Assembly: GCF_018398875.1 (NCBI RefSeq)
Contig: NZ_JAGWDK010000015.1
Coordinates: 1 to 64,000, forward strand
DNA: 64,000 nt
DNA from: Bradyrhizobium sp. sGM-13
GTDB lineage: Bacteria > Pseudomonadota > Alphaproteobacteria > Rhizobiales > Xanthobacteraceae
Direction: 5' to 3'
This document shows positions 18,736 to 28,196 of this stretch, one piece after another. The notes below the pieces were generated by a model that was not told the origin of the DNA, ran no database searches, and saw only the letters and a list, made by a program, of their open reading frames with translations. The translations under genes were made by a program, and so were the position numbers. Numbering within the stretch: position 1 is the first letter of the stretch; every line of letters starts with the position of its first letter.

Positions 18736-18858
18736 AAAAAAAACGTCCAAGGGCGGGGTGTCCCGGCGGCGCTCGCAGATTCATGTCCGCGTTTTCGCGT
18801 GGGCTAAAGCTGTAGCGTCCTCTGACATCCGGCCCCAACACCATCACGGGGTCTCTTG

Positions 18859-21765
18859 ATGTCACTCTCTCTCAATCGCGAAGCCAACGCCGCTCCATTC
18901 ATTCGTCTGCGCCCCGAATCGCCTGCCGCCTCGGAAGCGCAGCCGCCGATGCAGGTGATTCGCCGCAACGGCACGGTTTCGAAATTCGACGCGAGCAAGA
19001 TTTCGGTCGCGATGACCAAGGCGTTTCTGGCGGTCGAGGGACATGGCGCGGCGGCCTCCCGCCGCGTGCATGAAATCGTCGAGCAACTGACCTCGGACGT
19101 CGTCGGCGCGCTGTCGCGCCGGATGAGCGAGGGCCGCACCTTTCATATCGAGGACGTGCAGGACCAGGTCGAGCTTGCCTTGATGCGCAGCGAGCACCAC
19201 AAGGTCGCGCGCGCCTATGTGCTCTATCGCGAGGAACGCACGCGCCAGCGTGCCGGACAGGACGTGGCCAAGGCCGCGCAGCCATCGGGGAAGCCCTCGT
19301 TACGTGTCACGCTGGCCAGTGGCGCGCAGGTCCCGCTCGATATCGGGCGGCTGACGTTGATCATCGAAGAAGCCTGCGCCGGTCTCGAGGGCGTCGGCGC
19401 CACGGCGGTGCTCGCGGAGACACAGCGCAATCTCTATGACGGCATCAGCGAGGACGAACTGGCGCTGGCGTCGGTGATGGCCGCGCGCACGCTGGTGGAG
19501 CAGGAGCCGAACTACGCCTATGTCAGCGCGCGGCTCTTGCTCGACAAGCTGCGCACCGAAGTGCTGTCTTTCGTGCATGATACGCCGACCAGCGCGTCGC
19601 AGGCCGAGATGGCCGAGCGCTACGGCGAGTACTTTCCAGCCTACATCAAGGCCGGCATCAAGGCCGAGCTGCTCGATCCCGATCTGGCGCGCTTCGACCT
19701 GAAAAAGCTTGCCGCGGCGCTGAAGCCGGAGCGCGACCTGGCATTCCAATTCCTGGGTCTGCAGACGCTGTACGACCGCTATTTCCTGCATGTGCACGGC
19801 AACCGTATCGAGCTGCCGCAGGCGTTCTTCATGCGCGTCGCGATGGGGCTCGCCGTCCGTGAGATCGACCGCGAGGCGCGCGCCATCGAGTTCTACGATC
19901 TCCTATCGTCGTTCGACTTCATGGCCTCGACCCCGACGCTGTTCAACTCCGGCACGCTGCGGCCGCAATTGTCGTCCTGCTTCCTCACCACCATCGCGGA
20001 CGATCTCGACGGCATCTTCAAGTCGGTCAAGGATAATGCGCTGCTCGCAAAATATTCCGGCGGGCTCGGCAACGACTGGACCCGCGTGCGTGGGCTCGGC
20101 GCGCACATCAAGGGCACCAATGGCGAAAGCCAGGGCGTGGTGCCGTTTCTGAAGGTGGCCAATGACACCGCGATCGCCGTCAACCAGGGCGGCAAGCGAA
20201 AGGGCGCGGTCTGCGCCTATCTCGAAACCTGGCACATCGACATCGAGGAATTCTTGGACCTGCGCAAGAACACCGGCGACGACCGCCGCCGCACCCATGA
20301 CATGAACACCGCGAACTGGGTGCCCGACCTGTTCATGCAGCGCGTCGAGGCCGACGGCGAATGGACGCTGTTCTCGCCGGACGAGACGCCCGATCTGCAT
20401 GACCTCTACGGCAAGGCATTTGTCGAGCGTTATGCGGCTTACGAAGCAAAGGCGGCGCGGGGCGAGATCCGCGTCTTCAAGCAGATCCGCGCCACGGATC
20501 TGTGGCGCAGGATGCTGACCATGCTGTTCGAGACCGGGCATCCCTGGATCACGTTCAAGGATCCCTGCAATCTGCGCTCGCCGCAGCGCCATGCCGGCGT
20601 GATTCATTCCTCAAATCTCTGCACGGAAATCACGCTCAATACGTCGGACGACGAGACCGCCGTCTGCAATCTCGGCTCGATCAACCTGCTCAATCACGTG
20701 CGGGAGGGCCGGCTAAACGAGGCGCGGCTGCAACGCAGTGTGACGACGGCAATGCGGATGCTCGACAATGTCATCGACATCAATTTCTACACGATCCCCG
20801 AAGCGCGGCGTTCGAACCTGCGGCACCGCCCGGTCGGTCTCGGGCTGATGGGCTTCCAGGATGCGCTGCAGGCGATGCGGATCGTGATGGCCTCCGATGC
20901 GGCGGTGACGTTCGCCGATACCAGCATGGAGATGATCTCCTATTACGCCATCTCGGCCTCGGTCGATCTGGCGGCCGAGCGCGGACGCTATCCGTCGTTC
21001 GATGGCTCGCTGTGGAGCCGCGGCATCTTGCCGATCGATTCGATCGAACTATTGGCGGAAGCCCGCGGCAGTCTCGCGATGGACCGCGGCATGACGCTCG
21101 ATTGGGATCGTCTGCGGGAGCGCGTCAAGGCGACCGGCATGCGCAATTCGAACGTGATGGCGATCGCGCCGACCGCGACGATTTCCAATATCTGCGGCGT
21201 CGCGCAGTCGATCGAGCCCGCCTACCAGAACCTCTATGTCAAGTCCAACATGTCCGGCGACTTCACCGTGGTGAACGAATTCCTGGTACGCGACCTCAAG
21301 GCGCGCGGACTGTGGGACGAGGTGATGGTCAACGACCTCAAATATTTCGACGGCAGCTTAGGGGCCATCGATCGCATTCCCGACGATCTCAAGGCGCTCT
21401 ATGCCACCGCGTTCGAGATCGACAGCGCCTGGCTGATCGACGCGGCGTCGCGGCGGCAGAAATGGATCGACCAGTCGCAGTCGCTCAACCTCTATATCGC
21501 CAACCCTAGCGGCAAGAAGCTCGATGCGCTCTATCGGCTGGCGTGGGCGCGCGGGTTGAAGACAACCTATTACCTGCGCTCGCGCAGCGCGACGCATGTC
21601 GAAAAGTCCACGCTCCGGGGGACCGACGGCAAGCTCAACAGCGTCGCGTCCGCGGCGATGATGGCTCCAGCCCCCATCATCGTCGCGCCAGCCGCCACCG
21701 CGCCGGATTTAACCGGTGCGGTGGCGTGCTCGATCGATAATCCCGAATGCGAAGCCTGCCAGTAA
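18859..21765 (+). CDS. nrdA: Class Ia ribonucleoside-diphosphate reductase alpha subunit
   Basis: Catalytic large subunit reducing NDPs to dNDPs. The 968-residue protein has two N-terminal ATP-cone regulatory domains (about 30-125, VIRRNGTVSKFDASKI; and about 150-240, starting SLRVTLASG), then the NrdA barrel. Redox cysteines are seen in QLSSCFL and in SSNLCTEITLN, the catalytic loop follows, and MRNSNVMAIAPTATISNI is the substrate-phosphate region. The C-terminal Cys pair lies in NPECEACQ. The ATG at 18859 follows an in-frame TTG. Two ATP cones are more than E. coli NrdA has. It is followed by nrdB after 25 bases, forming an operon behind the B12 riboswitch. Confidence 0.96.
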   Translation: MSLSLNREANAAPFIRLRPESPAASEAQPPMQVIRRNGTVSKFDASKISVAMTKAFLAVEGHGAAASRRVHEIVEQLTSDVVGALSRRMSEGRTFHIEDVQDQVELALMRSEHHKVARAYVLYREERTRQRAGQDVAKAAQPSGKPSLRVTLASGAQVPLDIGRLTLIIEEACAGLEGVGATAVLAETQRNLYDGISEDELALASVMAARTLVEQEPNYAYVSARLLLDKLRTEVLSFVHDTPTSASQAEMAERYGEYFPAYIKAGIKAELLDPDLARFDLKKLAAALKPERDLAFQFLGLQTLYDRYFLHVHGNRIELPQAFFMRVAMGLAVREIDREARAIEFYDLLSSFDFMASTPTLFNSGTLRPQLSSCFLTTIADDLDGIFKSVKDNALLAKYSGGLGNDWTRVRGLGAHIKGTNGESQGVVPFLKVANDTAIAVNQGGKRKGAVCAYLETWHIDIEEFLDLRKNTGDDRRRTHDMNTANWVPDLFMQRVEADGEWTLFSPDETPDLHDLYGKAFVERYAAYEAKAARGEIRVFKQIRATDLWRRMLTMLFETGHPWITFKDPCNLRSPQRHAGVIHSSNLCTEITLNTSDDETAVCNLGSINLLNHVREGRLNEARLQRSVTTAMRMLDNVIDINFYTIPEARRSNLRHRPVGLGLMGFQDALQAMRIVMASDAAVTFADTSMEMISYYAISASVDLAAERGRYPSFDGSLWSRGILPIDSIELLAEARGSLAMDRGMTLDWDRLRERVKATGMRNSNVMAIAPTATISNICGVAQSIEPAYQNLYVKSNMSGDFTVVNEFLVRDLKARGLWDEVMVNDLKYFDGSLGAIDRIPDDLKALYATAFEIDSAWLIDAASRRQKWIDQSQSLNLYIANPSGKKLDALYRLAWARGLKTTYYLRSRSATHVEKSTLRGTDGKLNSVASAAMMAPAPIIVAPAATAPDLTGAVACSIDNPECEACQ

Positions 21766-21790
21766 GCAGCAAGAACAAAAGGAAACAACA

Positions 21791-22921
21791 ATGCTCGACT
21801 GGTCCGAACCATCCGCATCTCCGCGTCAGACGCCGCCGCCTTTGATGGTGCAATCCGTTGCCCAGGCCGAACGAACCGGCCTCGGCATGATAGATCGTCG
21901 CGGCGGACGCGTATCTGTCGACGACAAGCGGATGATCAACTGCCGCGCCGACGTCAATCAATTGCTGCCGCTGAAGTACAAATGGGCCTGGGAGAAATAC
22001 CTCGCCGGCTGCAGCAATCACTGGATGCCTACCGAAATTTCCATGCAGGCCGACATCGCGCTATGGAAATCGCGCGACGGGCTGACGGAAGACGAGCGCC
22101 GCGCCATCAAGCGCAATCTCGGCTTCTTCGCCGCTTCCGAAAGCCTGGTCGCCAACAATATCGTGCTGGCGATCTACCGCCATCTGACCAATCCCGAGTG
22201 CCGGCAGTATCTGCTGCGGCAATCCTTCGAGGAGGCGGTTCATACCCACACCTTTCAATACATCGTCGAAAGCTTAGGGTTGGACGAGGGCGAGTTGTTC
22301 AACATGTATCGCGAGGTGCCGTCGATTACCGACAAGGCAGCCTGGGCGCTCAAGCACACGCAGCATCTCGACGATCCCGATTTCAAGACCGGGACGCCGC
22401 AAGCCGATCAGGCGTTCCTGCGCGATCTTGTCGCCTTCTACGTCATATTCGAAGGCATGTGGTTCTATACGGGCTTCGCGCAGATCCTCTCGCTCGGCCG
22501 CCGCAACAAAATGGTCGGCATCGCCGAGCAGTACCAGTACATCCTGCGCGATGAATCCATTCACCTGAATTTCGGCATCGATGTCATCAACCAGATCAAG
22601 ATCGAAAACCCGCATCTATGGACCAAGGCGTTCCAGGATGAAGTCCGCGCCATGCTGCGCGAGGCGGCCGAACTGGAAGCGGCCTACGGGCGAGACACCA
22701 TGCCGCGCGGATTTCTCGGGCTGAATGCGGTGCTGTGCGAGAGCTACATGCACTTCATCGCCAATCGCCGCTGCGCGCAGCTCGGGCTGCAGCGGGTGTT
22801 CGACGAGGCCGAGAATCCGTTTCCCTGGATGTCGGAAGCGATGGACCTGAAGAAGGAGAAGAATTTCTTCGAGACGCGCGTGATCGAGTACCAGAACGGC
22901 GGTGCGCTGAGCTGGGAGTAG
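21791..22921 (+). CDS. nrdB: Class Ia ribonucleoside-diphosphate reductase beta subunit
   Basis: Radical-generating di-iron small subunit, 376 residues. The ferritin-like fold shows the expected ligands in the FFAASESLV (Glu), QSFEEAVHTHTFQYI (Glu, His) and DESIHLNFG (Glu, His) motifs. The ATG at 21791 is preceded by an AAAGGA-type ribosome binding site. Partner of the upstream nrdA, with which it forms the operon. A short GC palindrome follows the stop and may stabilise or terminate the transcript. Confidence 0.96.
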   Translation: MLDWSEPSASPRQTPPPLMVQSVAQAERTGLGMIDRRGGRVSVDDKRMINCRADVNQLLPLKYKWAWEKYLAGCSNHWMPTEISMQADIALWKSRDGLTEDERRAIKRNLGFFAASESLVANNIVLAIYRHLTNPECRQYLLRQSFEEAVHTHTFQYIVESLGLDEGELFNMYREVPSITDKAAWALKHTQHLDDPDFKTGTPQADQAFLRDLVAFYVIFEGMWFYTGFAQILSLGRRNKMVGIAEQYQYILRDESIHLNFGIDVINQIKIENPHLWTKAFQDEVRAMLREAAELEAAYGRDTMPRGFLGLNAVLCESYMHFIANRRCAQLGLQRVFDEAENPFPWMSEAMDLKKEKNFFETRVIEYQNGGALSWE

Positions 22922-22948
22922 GGGAAGCGGATGCTCTCTCCGCTCGTC

Positions 22949-22968
22949 GTCCCCGCGCACGCGGGGAC
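22949..22968. repeat. Short GC-rich palindrome (extragenic repeat family A)
   Basis: GTCCCCGC and GCGGGGAC flank a GCAC loop, the same stem and loop lengths as at 53-72. It lies 28 bases after the nrdB stop and could also help terminate transcription, although no T-tract follows. Confidence 0.55.
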
Positions 22969-23159
22969 CCATACCGCGTGATTTCGCAATGAGGCACTCG
23001 GGTGGACGCTCTTTGTAAATAACTAGCACCGGTGGTTATGGGGGACGACGTAAAATCCCGCCGCTTGCGTCCGAAAACTTAAGATTTCCTCAATTCAGTC
23101 CGGCTTAATGCTTGAGGATGTGCGCGTGCGGACAGGGCGCGCCCAGGCAAGGACCGCGC

Positions 23160-24383
23160 ATGACCGCCTCTCTTTCCACCCCCAAACCCAACTGCGACCA
23201 AGCTCCAGTTCCCGAATGGCTCGTCAGGGTCTGCTTGTTACTGGCGGTTGCAAATGTGAGCCTTTGCGGAGCGGCGTATTTCTCGCACTGGTGGGTGTAC
23301 GATACCAACGGCCTCGGTATTCCGGCTGACTTCATCAACGTCTGGGCGGCCGGCCGTCTGGTGCTCGATGGCTTTCCGGCGCAGGCCTATGACTGGGACA
23401 TCCAGAAGCAGATCGAGGTTGCCAAGCTCGGTAAGGATTTCGTCGGCTATTTTGCCTGGCACTATCCGCCGCCGTTTCTGTTCGTCGCATCGTTGCTGGC
23501 GCGGCTTCCTTATCAGTTAGCCTTTATCGGCTGGGTCATAATCAGCTTCTTACCCTTCCTTGTCGCAATACGTGCGATCGTCGGCCACCCCTTCGGCTAT
23601 CTGCTCGCGCTTGCCATTCCGATGGCGTTCATCAATGCGCTGGTCGGACAGAACGGCTTCCTCACCGCGGCGCTGATCGGCGGCACGGTGTATTTGATTC
23701 CGGTTCGGCCGGCTCTCGCAGGCATTTGCCTCGGGCTGTTGACCTACAAGCCGCAATACGGGCTGCTGTTTCCAATCGCGTTGATCGCAGCCGGCCAGTG
23801 GCGGGTGTTCATCAGCGCCAGTATCACGGCGATCGTGCTGGCCTTTGCCTCATGGCTTGCGTTCGGCATCGAAAGCTGGCTGGCGTTCTTCCACTGGATG
23901 CCGAGATTCTCGCAAGCTTTCCTGACCGAGGGCAAAGCCACATGGTGGAAGCTGCAGAGCGTTTTCTCGCTGGTGCGTTACTTCGGCGGCAGCGAGCCGC
24001 TCGGCTGGGCATTCCAGTGGGTTCTCACCGCCTCCGTTGCCGTGGTGGTGGCGCTGATGTGGCGAAGCCGCGTGCCCTACACCTTGAAGGCGGCAGCGCT
24101 TGCCGCGGGCACGCTGCTGACCACGCCCTATCTTTTCATGTACGACATGATGGTGTTGGCGATCCCGATCGCCTTCCTGGTCCGCATTGGATTGCAGACT
24201 GGCTTTCGCCCCTACGAGCTTCCGGCGTTGGGCGCCACCGTCGCTCTCATCGTGTGCTATATGTTCACCGGTATTCCAACGGGACTCGGCGCCACGGTGA
24301 TCGTCGGCGGTCTGGTCCTTCGCCGCGCCGGTCCGTGGTGGCGGCGCGAGACGGCGCCGGCATTGGCTGCGGCAGGCGCGTGA
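23160..24383 (+). CDS. Polytopic membrane glycosyltransferase, GT87 (DUF2029) family
   Basis: The 407-residue protein has about nine to ten hydrophobic helices across its length. The first extracytoplasmic loop carries the acidic and aromatic pattern of GT87 polyprenyl-phosphate-mannose-dependent transferases (PADFINVWAAGRLVLDG, then FAWHYPPPFLFVASLL). It probably adds a sugar to an envelope or exported glycan, using a lipid-linked donor. The ATG at 23160 is preferred (AAGGA upstream); an in-frame ATG occurs at 23112. No neighbouring glycan genes are present, so its acceptor is unknown. Confidence 0.75.
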   Translation: MTASLSTPKPNCDQAPVPEWLVRVCLLLAVANVSLCGAAYFSHWWVYDTNGLGIPADFINVWAAGRLVLDGFPAQAYDWDIQKQIEVAKLGKDFVGYFAWHYPPPFLFVASLLARLPYQLAFIGWVIISFLPFLVAIRAIVGHPFGYLLALAIPMAFINALVGQNGFLTAALIGGTVYLIPVRPALAGICLGLLTYKPQYGLLFPIALIAAGQWRVFISASITAIVLAFASWLAFGIESWLAFFHWMPRFSQAFLTEGKATWWKLQSVFSLVRYFGGSEPLGWAFQWVLTASVAVVVALMWRSRVPYTLKAAALAAGTLLTTPYLFMYDMMVLAIPIAFLVRIGLQTGFRPYELPALGATVALIVCYMFTGIPTGLGATVIVGGLVLRRAGPWWRRETAPALAAAGA

Positions 24384-24626
24384 ACGGCCCGACGTGAGGC
24401 CGCCCAACTCGGCGCATGCTAACTGGCCAGCGCTTGTTAATGGTTCGCAAGCCCCGCCGGCAAAACCTCTTCCGATCCGCGTTGCAAAACCGTCTTGTCA
24501 TCAGCCGTGAATAGTTGTTCACTTCTTCAAAGCGATAGCCCTTCTTATCGCTCAAGACATTGAAGGTGTGCGCGTTCTGGGAGGCTCCGCGGGGCTCGAG
24601 GGCGCGCCGGGGACGGAAAACGCGCC

Positions 24627-25301
24627 ATGGTCTATCGGCGAACCCATCAGGTCGTAAAGCGGCTGGCGGCGCGGCGTAGCGCCATCCTGGCGGCGGCGCG
24701 GGATGCTGCGGCCGAAGGCGGCATGGCGGCGGTGCAGATCGCCCCGGTTGCGGTTCGCGCCAATGTGGCGGCCGGCACCGTCTATCGTTACTTCCCCTCC
24801 AAGGCCGAACTGATTTCAGAACTGATCGCCGAGGTCTCGCGGGATGAGCTGGCCGCGATCCGCCGCGCGGCGGATGCGGCGCCGGGGCCGTCGTCGGCGC
24901 TTGCCGCCGCCGTCACCACGGTTGCCGTGCATGTGCTGTCGCAGCGCAAGCTTGCCTGGGGCATTCTGGCCGAACCTGTCGATGTCGACGTCTCGGTGTC
25001 GCGGCTTGCCAGCCGCCGCGAAATCTCCGGCGAGATCGCTGCCAGAATTGACGCCGCGGTGCGTGCCGGCCATCTGCCGGCGCAGGATACCGCGCTCGCC
25101 GCCACCGCACTGCTCGGTGCGCTGCATGAATCGCTGGTTGGCCCGCTGGCGCCCGAGAATCTGGACGACCCCGCGAAGCTGCGCGACGCCGTGCAAACGG
25201 TGACGCTCTTGGCGCTCCGCGCCGTCGGCGTGATGGACGCCCGCGCCCGCGGCCTCGTGGTGCAGGCGGTGCTGCCGGCCAAGGCGCTGGTCGGGGCCTA
25301 G
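24627..25301 (+). CDS. TetR-family transcriptional regulator
   Basis: The 224-residue protein has a typical TetR N-terminal DNA-binding domain (about 14-62): RRSAILAAARDAAAEGG, then the helix-turn-helix VAVRANVAAGTVYRYFPSKAELISEL. The C-terminal ligand domain is Ala-rich and not diagnostic. It is followed by an OsmC gene about 100 bases downstream, a plausible but unproven target. Ligand unknown. Confidence 0.88.
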   Translation: MVYRRTHQVVKRLAARRSAILAAARDAAAEGGMAAVQIAPVAVRANVAAGTVYRYFPSKAELISELIAEVSRDELAAIRRAADAAPGPSSALAAAVTTVAVHVLSQRKLAWGILAEPVDVDVSVSRLASRREISGEIAARIDAAVRAGHLPAQDTALAATALLGALHESLVGPLAPENLDDPAKLRDAVQTVTLLALRAVGVMDARARGLVVQAVLPAKALVGA

Positions 25302-25405
25302 GAACTTCCCGCCTTTGCGACGCGCCCTTTTCGCAACCATTTGTGTCGCAACCATTTGCCACGCTCCGGCTTATCGACGGTCCAACCCGCGATCAGGAGC
25401 ATGCG

Positions 25406-25831
25406 ATGAGCACGACATCAGGGTCCGCCAAATGGCAGGGCGGCATCAAGGACGGCAAGGGCGCGATCTCGACCAAGAGCGGCGCGCTGAATGATTATCC
25501 TTACGGCTTCTTGAGCCGCTTCGAGGGCAAAGCCGGCTCCAATCCGGAAGAGCTGATCGGCGCGGCGCACGCCGCGTGCTTCACCATGGCGCTGTCGCTG
25601 ATTCTGGGTGAAGCCAAGCTAACCGCCGAGCACATGGAAACCAAGGCCGACGTGACGCTGGAAAAACAGGGCGATGGTTTCGCCGTCACCTCGATTCATC
25701 TGACGCTGAATGCGAAAATTCCGGGCGCTGAGGACACGAAATTTCAGGAGCTGGCGGGTAAGGCCAAGGAGGGCTGCCCGATTTCGAAACTTCTGAACAC
25801 GAAGATCACGCTGGACGCGAAGCTGCAGTAG
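25406..25831 (+). CDS. OsmC-family peroxiredoxin-like protein
   Basis: The 141-residue length fits OsmC hydroperoxide reductases. The two redox cysteines are seen in AAHAACFTMALS (about residue 58) and KEGCPISKLLN (about 126), the OsmC spacing. Thiol-dependent detoxification of organic hydroperoxides in the cytoplasm is expected. The ATG at 25406 has a CAGGAG site 7 bases upstream; the frame is open to 25343. OsmC proper is preferred over Ohr because of the N-terminal SGSAKWQGGIKDGKG motif. Confidence 0.9.
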   Translation: MSTTSGSAKWQGGIKDGKGAISTKSGALNDYPYGFLSRFEGKAGSNPEELIGAAHAACFTMALSLILGEAKLTAEHMETKADVTLEKQGDGFAVTSIHLTLNAKIPGAEDTKFQELAGKAKEGCPISKLLNTKITLDAKLQ

Positions 25832-25834
25832 TTC

Positions 25835-25948
25835 TCCGTCATTCCGGGGCGGCGCGAAGCGGTGAACTATGGTGCGCAATTGCGCACCTGAGAATCTCTC
25901 GCGCCACAAGCTCTGGATTGTCGGGTTCGCGCGCGCCCCGGAAGGGCG
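25835..25948. repeat. Dispersed intergenic repeat with central palindrome (family B)
   Basis: It contains the perfect palindrome GGTGCGCAATTGCGCACC at 25871-25888, and its ends are inverted (CATTCCGGGGCG near the left and CGCCCCGGAAGG near the right). A second copy sharing about 35 bases around the palindrome is at 28514-28643. Positioned between convergent osmC and pyk. Confidence 0.75.
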
Positions 25949-25984
25949 GTGAGAGCTGATGGCCGCGCTATCACCCACGCGCCA

Positions 25985-27421
25985 TCACTTGTCGGGCTTG
26001 CCTTCCCCACCGACAGTGGCGATCCGCACCATGTTGGTGGTGCCGGGGATGCGAAGCGGCACGCCGGCGACGATGATCACGCGCTGGCCTGCGTTGGCGA
26101 AGCCGTCACGGAACGCGATCGAGCCGGCGCGATCGACCATGTCGTCCTGGTCGTGCGCATCTTCCGCCACCACGCAATGCACACCCCAGACGACCGACAA
26201 TTTGCGGCCGGTCGCAAGGTTCGGCGTGATCGCCACCACCGGCAGTTTCGGCCGCTCGCGGGCCACACGGATCGCCGTGGAGCCCGACGAGGTCCAGCAG
26301 ATGACCGCGGATAATTCCAGCGTCTCGGCGATCTGCCGCGCGGCGTCCGCGATGGCGTCGCCGACCGTATTCTCCGGTTCGGCCCGCTGTGCCGACAGCA
26401 CCGAGCGATAGGTCGGATCGCGCTCCACCTCTTCGCCGATGCGATTCATGGTCGAAACTGCCTCGACCGGGAATTTGCCGGCAGCGGACTCCGCTGAAAG
26501 CATGATGGCGTCGGCACCTTCATAAACAGCGGTCGCGACGTCGGAGACTTCGGCGCGCGTAGGCACCGGCGCCTGGATCATCGATTCCAGCATCTGGGTT
26601 GCGATCACCACCGGCTTGCCGGCGCGACGCGCCATCCGCGTCATCTGTTTCTGCAGGCTCGGCACCCGCTCCAGCGGCAGCTCGACGCCGAGATCGCCGC
26701 GCGCCACCATCAGCGCGTCGGAAGCATCGATGATCTCTGCGAGCCGGTCGATCGCCTGCGGCTTTTCGATCTTGGCCATGACAGCCGCGCGGCCGCGGAT
26801 CATCCGCTTGGCTTCATGGACGTCCTCGGCGCGCTGCACGAAGGAGAGCGCGATCCAGTCGACACCGGTCACCAAGGCTGCTTCGAGATCGGCCCGATCC
26901 TTCGGCGTCATCGCCGACACCGGCAGGTCGGTATCGGGCAGGCTGACGCCCTTGCGGTCCGACATCTTGCCGCCGATCACCACGCGCGTTACCGCGCGTT
27001 CGGACGTGGTTTCCTCGGCGATCAGCCGCACCTTGCCGTCGTCGAGCAGCAGAGCGTGGCCCGGCCGAAGTGCTGCGAGGATTTCCGGATGCGGCAACTG
27101 CACGCGGTTGTTGTCTCCCGGCGCTTTGTCGGAATCGAGTACAAAGCTCTGGCCGTTCTTCAACTGGGTCGAACCTTCGGTGAACGCGCCGAGCCGCAGC
27201 TTCGGTCCCTGCAGGTCGACGAGGATGCCGATCGGACGGCCGTAGCTGCTCTCGACATTGCGGATGGTATTGACGAGCTCGCGCATCTTATCGTGCGGCG
27301 TGTGGCTCATGTTGATGCGGAACACGTCCGCACCGGCCTCGAACAGCTTCCGGATCATCGCGCTGTCGGACGATGCCGGGCCGAGGGTTGCGAGAATCTT
27401 GATGCGACGGAGCCGTCTCAT
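25985..27421 (-). CDS. pyk: Pyruvate kinase
   Basis: Final glycolytic step, PEP plus ADP to pyruvate plus ATP. From the ATG at 27421 the protein has 478 residues and begins with the family pattern RIKILATLGPASSDSAMIRKL, then FRINMSHTPHDKM, the DLQGPKLRLG segment, and the active-site MAKIEKPQAID with the catalytic lysine near residue 210. MVARGDLGVELPLERVP follows; the C-terminal alpha/beta domain ends the chain. The start overlaps the stop of the upstream DUF1036 gene in an ATGA arrangement, indicating translational coupling. Confidence 0.96.
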   Translation of the reverse strand: MRRLRRIKILATLGPASSDSAMIRKLFEAGADVFRINMSHTPHDKMRELVNTIRNVESSYGRPIGILVDLQGPKLRLGAFTEGSTQLKNGQSFVLDSDKAPGDNNRVQLPHPEILAALRPGHALLLDDGKVRLIAEETTSERAVTRVVIGGKMSDRKGVSLPDTDLPVSAMTPKDRADLEAALVTGVDWIALSFVQRAEDVHEAKRMIRGRAAVMAKIEKPQAIDRLAEIIDASDALMVARGDLGVELPLERVPSLQKQMTRMARRAGKPVVIATQMLESMIQAPVPTRAEVSDVATAVYEGADAIMLSAESAAGKFPVEAVSTMNRIGEEVERDPTYRSVLSAQRAEPENTVGDAIADAARQIAETLELSAVICWTSSGSTAIRVARERPKLPVVAITPNLATGRKLSVVWGVHCVVAEDAHDQDDMVDRAGSIAFRDGFANAGQRVIIVAGVPLRIPGTTNMVRIATVGGEGKPDK

Positions 27422-27996
27422 TGCTTGGGCGCCGGGGCTGGCGGCAAACCCGGTCCGCCCGGCGGATTGGACAGGCCGGGAACCCCGCCGGGGCCCCCCG
27501 GTCCCATTGTTCCTGGAATTCCCGGCACGCGCTGCGCTGGCTGCTCGTTGGCTTCTGTCAATTGCACGGTCCACGCTCGCTGTTCGCCTGTATCGACCTC
27601 GAAGAACCCGGTGCGGTCATAGCCACGCGCCAGGCAGTTCTCGGTACCCTTGATGGTGAATTCCTTGTCACGCGAACACATGAAGGCCTGCCCCGACCAT
27701 TCGCCGCCGCGGTCGTAGTCGAGCGCGTAGATGTAATAGTAGCGCGCAACAAGAGTTCCGCGCAGCAGTGTCTCGCAACTGCGTGACGACACGTTCCACC
27801 AGCCTTCAGTAGTCCAGCCCTCGGCATCCTTGTAGCCCAGCGCGATGCCGACCCGGCTCGACGTGTTGTTGCAGAGCCGGAAATCGGCCGCCGCTGGACT
27901 GCTCCACAGACACGCCACCGCAAGCAGCGGCGCAAGGCCGGCGGCGGTCACGCGAGCGGGGAGAGGAGACAAGCAGCGCGAATCTTTTCCGATCAT
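27418..27996 (-). CDS. DUF1036 exported protein with Gly/Pro-rich collagen-like tail
   Basis: The 192-residue protein has a signal peptide (about 1-37, ending SSPAAA), then the DUF1036 domain (about 38-150), rich in Tyr/Trp and containing four cysteines (LCNNTSSRVG, SSRSCETLL, FMCSRDKEF, ENCLARGYD) that could form disulfides in the periplasm. The last 40 residues are a run of Gly-x-Pro-like repeats (VPGIPGTMGPGGPGGVPG). Function unknown. It is translationally coupled to pyk by a 4-base overlap, an odd pairing of an exported protein with a glycolytic enzyme. Confidence 0.85.
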   Translation of the reverse strand: MIGKDSRCLSPLPARVTAAGLAPLLAVACLWSSPAAADFRLCNNTSSRVGIALGYKDAEGWTTEGWWNVSSRSCETLLRGTLVARYYYIYALDYDRGGEWSGQAFMCSRDKEFTIKGTENCLARGYDRTGFFEVDTGEQRAWTVQLTEANEQPAQRVPGIPGTMGPGGPGGVPGLSNPPGGPGLPPAPAPKQ

Positions 27997-28196
27997 GCAG
28001 CGAAGCTATATTAAATCATTGACGATTTCGCGTGACCCGGCGGGGCCTGTCAACGGCAGGGGAACGCCTTTCCCGCGCTATGGGAAACCGGGGCTCCTTG
28101 TGAGGTTGCCAATTTTGCGCGCAGATATGGCAAAATCTGTGACAATTCCCACCTGATATCAATATGCTCGGCACATGTGACGCGGGATGCAAGACC

